11,051 bases of DNA, from contig JAMONI010000201.1 in assembly GCA_027065935.1 (NCBI GenBank), forward strand, positions 1 to 11,051. Direction: 5' to 3'. Every line of letters starts with the position of its first letter. Position 1 is the stretch's first letter. This DNA comes from Flavobacteriales bacterium. GTDB taxonomy: Bacteria > Bacteroidota > Bacteroidia > Flavobacteriales > Flavobacteriaceae. Below are positions 7,401-11,051 of the stretch, in pieces. The translations under genes were made by a program, and so were the position numbers. Under the pieces are notes generated by a model. It saw nothing but the letters and a program-made list of their open reading frames with translations. It had not been told where the DNA came from and ran no database searches.

Positions 7401-8213
7401 TTATACCAACTCTTCTTCGGGTTCAATAACGATGGCTTTGGGTTGGGTAGGGCAGAGCATTTGACAAACCCCGCACCCCACACATCCTTCTTTGACTTCC
7501 GGCAAATATTTACCGTTGCCGGTTTCTTTAAGTTCAATGGCTTCATTGCCCAACGGGCAATATACCACACACAGATCGCACACTTCGCGCTTTACCATCG
7601 TTTCGGCGATATCAATACGCTCTTTGCTTCCGGGCGGTCGCAGTAAGGCGTGATGTTGTCCCAAAGGGCCTTCGTATCCTTTACCGTGATAGGCCAAACA
7701 CATTTCTTTGTCCGTGATTTTGGCGATGCCCATGTCGGCCACCTTGCGCATGGCCAGTATTTGAAAACCGAAAGCATTGACGTTGGCGGGAATGTTTCCG
7801 TTGAACTTTTCCCTTAGTTCTTCAAAAGCCTTGTCGCCCGCCGATTTGAATATTTTGAAGTTGATGGCGCCCGTGGGGCAGGTTTCGGCACATTGAATGG
7901 CATCACACGAGAAATCGCAAGCTTGTATATTGGCGTCGATATAAGGTGTTCCGTAAGACAAATTACTGCTCCAATCGGCCAGTTTAATGGCGTTAACCGG
8001 ACAAATCTGTACACACAATCCGCATTTGATGCAGGCATAAAGAAAATCGTCCTCTTTGATGGAACCGGGCGGACGCACTATCCCGGTTTTTTTTACACTG
8101 CTTTTGTCACGCAGGTAATAAGCGGCCGAACCCACCACGGCCAAAGACACTACCGCCGTTGCCGAGGCTTTGAGAAATTGCCGCCTGCTTATTTTTTTTG
8201 TTCCGTCTGCCAT
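7401..8213 (-). CDS. nosG: NosG, Tat-exported protein with four 4Fe-4S clusters (NapG family)
   Basis: A 270-residue periplasmic ferredoxin-like protein. The N-terminus has a twin-arginine signal, SRRQFLK at 9-15, then a hydrophobic stretch (about 18-33) that may stay as an anchor. Four Cys clusters follow: Cys61/64/67/71-Pro, Cys99/103/108/112-Pro, Cys212/215/219-Pro with a neighbouring ligand to be assigned, and Cys244/247/250/254-Pro. This is the NapG/NosG pattern. Its role is to carry electrons from the NosH membrane subunit across the periplasmic face toward the NosZ electron-entry site. The ATG overlaps the nosD stop by one base (TAATG), so translation is probably coupled. In Wolinella two cytochrome genes (nosC1, nosC2) follow nosG; here nosH follows directly after 18 bases. 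Confidence 0.9.
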   Translation of the reverse strand: MADGTKKISRRQFLKASATAVVSLAVVGSAAYYLRDKSSVKKTGIVRPPGSIKEDDFLYACIKCGLCVQICPVNAIKLADWSSNLSYGTPYIDANIQACDFSCDAIQCAETCPTGAINFKIFKSAGDKAFEELREKFNGNIPANVNAFGFQILAMRKVADMGIAKITDKEMCLAYHGKGYEGPLGQHHALLRPPGSKERIDIAETMVKREVCDLCVVYCPLGNEAIELKETGNGKYLPEVKEGCVGCGVCQMLCPTQPKAIVIEPEEELV

Positions 8214-9526
8214 TATGTTTTGTTTTTTTGTTTTTTAAATTCTTTCAGGTTAAATACGGGTTTTTTGTCCTTCAAGATAAATCGCGGTTTGGAAAAAGGG
8301 GCTAATTTTTCCAAATAATCGATTACCGATAAAATCGGGCTTCCGTAAAAAAATTTCACATCGGGATTAAATTTCCATAATTTGGCGTGATATTCGTAAA
8401 TTCTGTAGGGGAAGTCGCCTATATTGTCGCCGTCTTTATCATATCCGGCATAATCGTCCCAGTAGTTTTCAATCCATTTGTTCCGGTTGGCACCGCCGTT
8501 TCCGGTTACCGTCACGTGAACCAAATTGTCATGAAACATGTTGTTTCGGAATAAATTACCTTCCTGGTCCTTTAAAAATTCAATGCCTATGTTACAATAG
8601 GCGATTTCATTGCCCGAGATGGTGTTGGTTTTCCAAGGAACAAAGGGCGACACGTCAATGTAAATACCTCTTGAGGAGTAAATGAATTTGTTGTCCAAAA
8701 TTTGATTGGAAGAAGTTTCTTTCATGCCCAAACACATGCCCGTAACGCCTTGACTGTTTTCGATGAGGTTGTTGTTCATTATGGTTTTTTCGCTGTACAT
8801 CAAAAAAACGCCTACGGACGAGTCGGTGAAATGGTTGTGTGAAATTTGGTTGTTGTGCGAATACATGAAGTGGATGCTGTAACGGTTGCCTTTTCCGAAA
8901 TTTCCTACGAATTTGTTTTCCTGCGAATACCACACCACCATATCCCTTACGTCGTACCAATAATTTTCCTGAACCGTGATGTTTTTGGAATACCACAAGC
9001 GGATGGCATCACCTTTCAGGCCTTTGGATTTTCGGCTTATGGATGTTATTTCATTGTGCAGGATTTCTCCGTTGCTGCTCCAAAACACATCGATGCCGAA
9101 TAAGGTTTCTTCAATCCGGTTATTGATAATTCTAAAATTGTCGGCTTTGTTGATTTTAATGGCACAATCGATTTTGTCGGGCGAATCGTTAGAGTCTTTC
9201 AGATGCAGGTTTTGAACGGTTACGCTGTCGGCTTCGATGTATAAAACCGAGCGTATGTGACGGCCGGTTACGGTCACTTTGCCTTGGCCGTCGATGACGA
9301 CGCGCGGCGTGCGTATATATGCCGGGCCGTAATACAAGCCGGGCTCCAATATTAAGGTATCTCCCGGCTTGAGGCCGTCCAGCAAAGGTTGAAGGTTACG
9401 GGGATTTTCTTTGGGCCCCGTCCAACCTTCAACCGGACTTGACAAACCCGGCTTGAAGGAAGCGTCGATTTGCGCTTCGGCCAAGCCGGTTATGACGAAC
9501 AGCAAGAAAAAAATCCGTGTTTTCAA
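8213..9526 (-). CDS. nosD: NosD, periplasmic beta-helix maturation factor of nitrous oxide reductase
   Basis: A 437-residue secreted right-handed parallel beta-helix protein. Residues 1-19 form a Sec signal ending AEAQ. The NosD opening NLQPLLDGLKPGDTLILEPG (44-63) is followed by about ten helix coils of the carbohydrate-binding/sugar-hydrolase type (about 70-350, with many N-rich turns), and the conserved end ENYWDDYAGYDKDGDNIGDFPY begins at 353. NosD binds NosFY from the periplasmic side and hands metal and sulfur to apo-NosZ. The start is TTG at 9526-9524: there is no upstream in-frame ATG before a stop codon at 9560-9562, and the first downstream Met would remove the signal peptide. The start overlaps the nosB TGA stop (TTGA), so translation is probably coupled to nosB. 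Met-rich coils (HFMYSH, VFLMYSE, GMCLGMK near 219-269) are potential Cu(I)-contact sites; that is inference. Confidence 0.95.
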   Translation of the reverse strand: MKTRIFFLLFVITGLAEAQIDASFKPGLSSPVEGWTGPKENPRNLQPLLDGLKPGDTLILEPGLYYGPAYIRTPRVVIDGQGKVTVTGRHIRSVLYIEADSVTVQNLHLKDSNDSPDKIDCAIKINKADNFRIINNRIEETLFGIDVFWSSNGEILHNEITSISRKSKGLKGDAIRLWYSKNITVQENYWYDVRDMVVWYSQENKFVGNFGKGNRYSIHFMYSHNNQISHNHFTDSSVGVFLMYSEKTIMNNNLIENSQGVTGMCLGMKETSSNQILDNKFIYSSRGIYIDVSPFVPWKTNTISGNEIAYCNIGIEFLKDQEGNLFRNNMFHDNLVHVTVTGNGGANRNKWIENYWDDYAGYDKDGDNIGDFPYRIYEYHAKLWKFNPDVKFFYGSPILSVIDYLEKLAPFSKPRFILKDKKPVFNLKEFKKQKNKT

Positions 9527-10284
9527 TCTTCGAGGGATTTGATGTATTTGGATTTGAAACTAACGGCCAATAATACCAGGATAAAGCCTAGAATTCCCAC
9601 ATAAAAACCCGTGTCGGGGAATGAGAAGGTGGTAAACTGCGCTACTTTTCCTTCACCGAACACCGTGGGCATAAAGGGTTTGATACCGCTAAAAGCACCG
9701 CCACCGTGCAAGCCCAAATTGTGGCCGTACCAATACAAGTAATACACGTAGATGATTAAGAAGTAAAACGGAGCCAAGCCGGCCAAAATGGCGGCCCAAG
9801 CCAATTTTTTACGAGGCACGGCTATAAATAAAAGCATTAAAAGACCGAAAACTACGAAAAACCAGTGGGCGTTGCGCATGATTTTGTCCAAAATCTTCAA
9901 AGCCGTAGGTATTTCCTCGGGAGGAATCTTGTCGCCGGCATAAACGGGATAAGGCACGTGTTCACCGAATTCATTAACATCGTTAACCCCCTGCACGATG
10001 GGGAACATACCGATGAAATGGTTGATTTTGTTCATTTCAATCAGGCAGTCGGCACCGGCGTCCATAGCCAATTCCTCGCGTTCGCGCACGCCTTCGCATC
10101 CGTTATACACTCCGTTAAATTTAAATTCGATACGAATACCTTTCGGATACATGGCCTTGGGGTATTGGTGACTTTCCAATGCCACCCACCACATAGGCAA
10201 AAAATACAACGAAATGATGGCCCCCAGAGCCAAAACACCGAATAAAACGTAAAGAAGCTTAAAAATTTTGTTTCCCTGTTTCAT
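9523..10284 (-). CDS. nosB: NosB-like membrane protein of the clade II nos locus
   Basis: A 253-residue membrane protein with hydrophobic segments at about 8-30, 139-156, 162-184 and 225-243, and a large loop (about 31-137) after the first. The loop holds HQYPKAMYPKGIRIEF and then NKINHFIGMFPI (85-96). These match what I recall of NosB, the uncharacterised membrane protein encoded between nosZ and nosD in Wolinella-type loci (pattern near YP-GL-I and N-NHYIGM). The same position here, directly upstream of nosD with a 4-base overlap, supports the call. The C-terminal part HNLGLHGGG...IKPFMPTVFGEG also looks conserved. Between the two loop motifs is a stretch with Cys63 and Cys80 and many acidic residues that may be specific to this lineage. 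The biochemical role of NosB is unknown; proposals include a part in electron transfer or NosZ maturation. Confidence 0.75.
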   Translation of the reverse strand: MKQGNKIFKLLYVLFGVLALGAIISLYFLPMWWVALESHQYPKAMYPKGIRIEFKFNGVYNGCEGVREREELAMDAGADCLIEMNKINHFIGMFPIVQGVNDVNEFGEHVPYPVYAGDKIPPEEIPTALKILDKIMRNAHWFFVVFGLLMLLFIAVPRKKLAWAAILAGLAPFYFLIIYVYYLYWYGHNLGLHGGGAFSGIKPFMPTVFGEGKVAQFTTFSFPDTGFYVGILGFILVLLAVSFKSKYIKSLED

Positions 10285-10300
10285 AATAAAATATTTTATT

Positions 10301-10308
10301 CAAATGTA
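10301..10308 (-). promoter_or_regulatory. Bacteroidota-type -7 promoter element upstream of nosB
   Basis: On the minus strand the octamer TACATTTG (10308-10301) matches the Bacteroidota consensus TAnnTTTG exactly. It would start transcription near 10297, leaving a leader of about 12 bases before the nosB ATG at 10284. The -33 TTG is weak: only CTG at 10332-10330, with a 21-base spacer. This fits a promoter that needs an activator bound at the adjacent palindrome. Pattern-based only. Confidence 0.5.
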
Positions 10309-10331
10309 TCAAATTATTTTGTTTAATTTCA

Positions 10332-10345
10332 GTAACTTAAGTTAC
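10332..10345. promoter_or_regulatory. Perfect palindrome GTAACTTAAGTTAC, probable Crp/Fnr-family operator
   Basis: The 14 bases are a perfect inverted repeat with five-base half-sites separated by four bases (GTAAC-N4-GTTAC), the geometry of Crp/Fnr-family binding sites. Its centre (10338.5) is about 41.5 bases before the start predicted from the -7 element at 10301-10308, the classical position for class II activation. It lies in the gap between the nosZ terminator and nosB. The regulator is not in the window, so oxygen or nitric oxide control is inference. Confidence 0.5.
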
Positions 10346-10352
10346 GCAGTTC

Positions 10353-10388
10353 AAAAAAATTAGGCAGTCATTCCGACTGCCTAATTTT
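10353..10388 (-). terminator. Strong intrinsic terminator between nosZ and nosB
   Basis: A perfect 14-base stem (10356-10369 with 10375-10388, core TTAGGCAGTC) encloses a 5-base loop and on the minus strand runs into seven T residues (10359-10353). It begins 19 bases after the nosZ stop codon (10408-10410). It should end or strongly attenuate the nosZ transcript before nosB, allowing far more nosZ mRNA than maturation-gene mRNA. The stem end is A/T-paired on both sides, so some terminator activity on the plus strand is possible. Confidence 0.88.
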
Positions 10389-10407
10389 CCAAAGAAAATC
10401 ATGAATA

Positions 10408-11051
10408 TTAGCTCTTGGCTGCCTTTTCTTGATCCATTTGCGCCGATTTGGCTTTCATGTATTCGATGATTTTATCCACATCCTCCGGATCCACGTTTTG
10501 GTCGGGCATTCGGAGTTTGTAGTATTTTATCATTGCTTGAATGTCCGCATCGTTAAACTTGGCTTCGGGATCCAGTATCCACTCTCTCAACCATTCGTCG
10601 CTTCGGCGCTTGTGAACGTTGTAAAGGTCGGGTCCGTTGAAGGGTTCGCCGAACTTATGACAAGCGTTACATCCGTAGTTCAAGAATTCGATTTCACCCG
10701 GAAGCATGTTTTTCAACTCGATGGACGAAGGTTGGAAAGCTTGCACTTTTTTATCCCAGTTTACACGTTCGGAGTATGCCAATACGCGTTCGTTTTCGGC
10801 CGCTTGGTCGAAGTTCACCGTTAGCAATCCGATTTGAACCCTGTCCGAAGGATCATACTGTTTGTCCAACATAATGGGATAAACTCCCGATTTTTCGGCT
10901 TTGAACTTCAAGGTTGCGGTTTCACCGGGTTTGTAAGGATACATTTTGTCGTATGAAGCGATTTCATACACATACGTATCATACAGGCCTTGGTCCAAGT
11001 TGGTCAAATGAATAATTACGGTTTGCCCTTGTTTTACGGTGATATCGGAAG
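10408..11051 (-). CDS. nosZ: NosZ-type protein, C-terminal part: cupredoxin domain lacking CuA ligands fused to cytochrome c (partial)
   Basis: The frame is open to the right edge, so the N-terminus is missing and about 214 residues are visible. They begin SDITVKQGQTVIIHLTNLDQ, as in the NosZ C-terminal cupredoxin. The domain ends in GVYPIMLDKQY...IGLLTV, collinear and gapless with the NosZ CuA loop consensus (YCTxFCSALHxEM). However, the CuA ligands are replaced: the His of THGF by Tyr, the two Cys by Leu and Tyr, the loop His by Asp and the Met by Gln. After a linker comes a class I cytochrome c domain: haem site CNACH at 10657-10671 and likely axial Met in LRMPDQ (10507-10509), then a helix and a Lys/Ala tail. 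Clade II NosZ proteins of the Wolinella type also end in a haem c domain. It is followed by a terminator and nosB. It may instead be a separate NosZ-derived cupredoxin-cytochrome protein, or have a second, normal CuA domain upstream. Confidence 0.72.
   Translation of the reverse strand, partial: SDITVKQGQTVIIHLTNLDQGLYDTYVYEIASYDKMYPYKPGETATLKFKAEKSGVYPIMLDKQYDPSDRVQIGLLTVNFDQAAENERVLAYSERVNWDKKVQAFQPSSIELKNMLPGEIEFLNYGCNACHKFGEPFNGPDLYNVHKRRSDEWLREWILDPEAKFNDADIQAMIKYYKLRMPDQNVDPEDVDKIIEYMKAKSAQMDQEKAAKS

Noticed and set aside
7129..7464. Plus-strand open frames opposite nosH, nosG, nosD, nosB and nosZ
   Set aside because: Shadow frames of confidently assigned genes, with no family resemblance.
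10408..11007. A complete 199-residue protein starting at 11007
   Set aside because: The codon at 11007-11005 is TTG inside a continuous cupredoxin strand (VIIHLTNLDQ), and the frame stays open to the window edge, so this is the end of a longer gene.

Overview
The window reads as chromosomal DNA of a Bacteroidota bacterium. The evidence is a C-terminal type IX secretion (Por) sorting domain on the metalloprotease, a DUF3857/DUF3858-type transglutaminase-like protein at the left edge, AT-rich start regions without clear Shine-Dalgarno sequences, and a TAnnTTTG-type promoter element. Genus cannot be judged from the sequence alone. No rRNA, tRNA, CRISPR array or mobile element is visible, and no gene-free stretch exceeds about 130 bases.

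From right to left, all on the minus strand, the window holds most of a clade II-type (Wolinella-like) nitrous oxide reductase locus: the 3' end of a nosZ-type gene (10408-11051, cut by the window edge), nosB, nosD, nosG, nosH, nosF, nosL and nosY, then a pentapeptide-repeat lipoprotein gene only 13 bases after nosY. Genes from nosB to nosF overlap, abut or lie under 20 bases apart. The nosZ-type gene is separated from nosB by a strong intrinsic terminator, a perfect 14-base palindrome (GTAAC-N4-GTTAC) and a Bacteroidota-type -7 element. This suggests that the maturation and electron-transfer genes have their own, probably Crp/Fnr-controlled, promoter. Left of the locus are a T9SS-secreted metzincin protease gene (552-3212, minus) and, convergent to it, the 3' end of the transglutaminase-like gene (plus strand).

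Proposed cooperation, from family knowledge: NosG and NosH take electrons from the menaquinol pool through iron-sulfur clusters, NosB is a membrane accessory protein, and NosD, NosF, NosY and NosL build the Cu-S centre of NosZ. The separate cytochromes nosC1 and nosC2 found in the Wolinella locus are absent here. Instead, the visible end of the NosZ-type protein carries a monohaem cytochrome c domain.

The most unusual observation is in that protein. The cupredoxin domain that should hold the CuA electron-entry centre is intact in fold and length, but every expected CuA ligand is replaced (His to Tyr, Cys to Leu, Cys to Tyr, His to Asp, Met to Gln). It is followed directly by the haem c domain. 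This may be a nitrous oxide reductase-like enzyme in which haem c replaces CuA, or a separate NosZ-derived cupredoxin-cytochrome protein. The upstream sequence, outside the window, would decide. A second notable point is a Cys-rich, Gly/Lys-rich tail on NosL that looks like a copper-binding extension.
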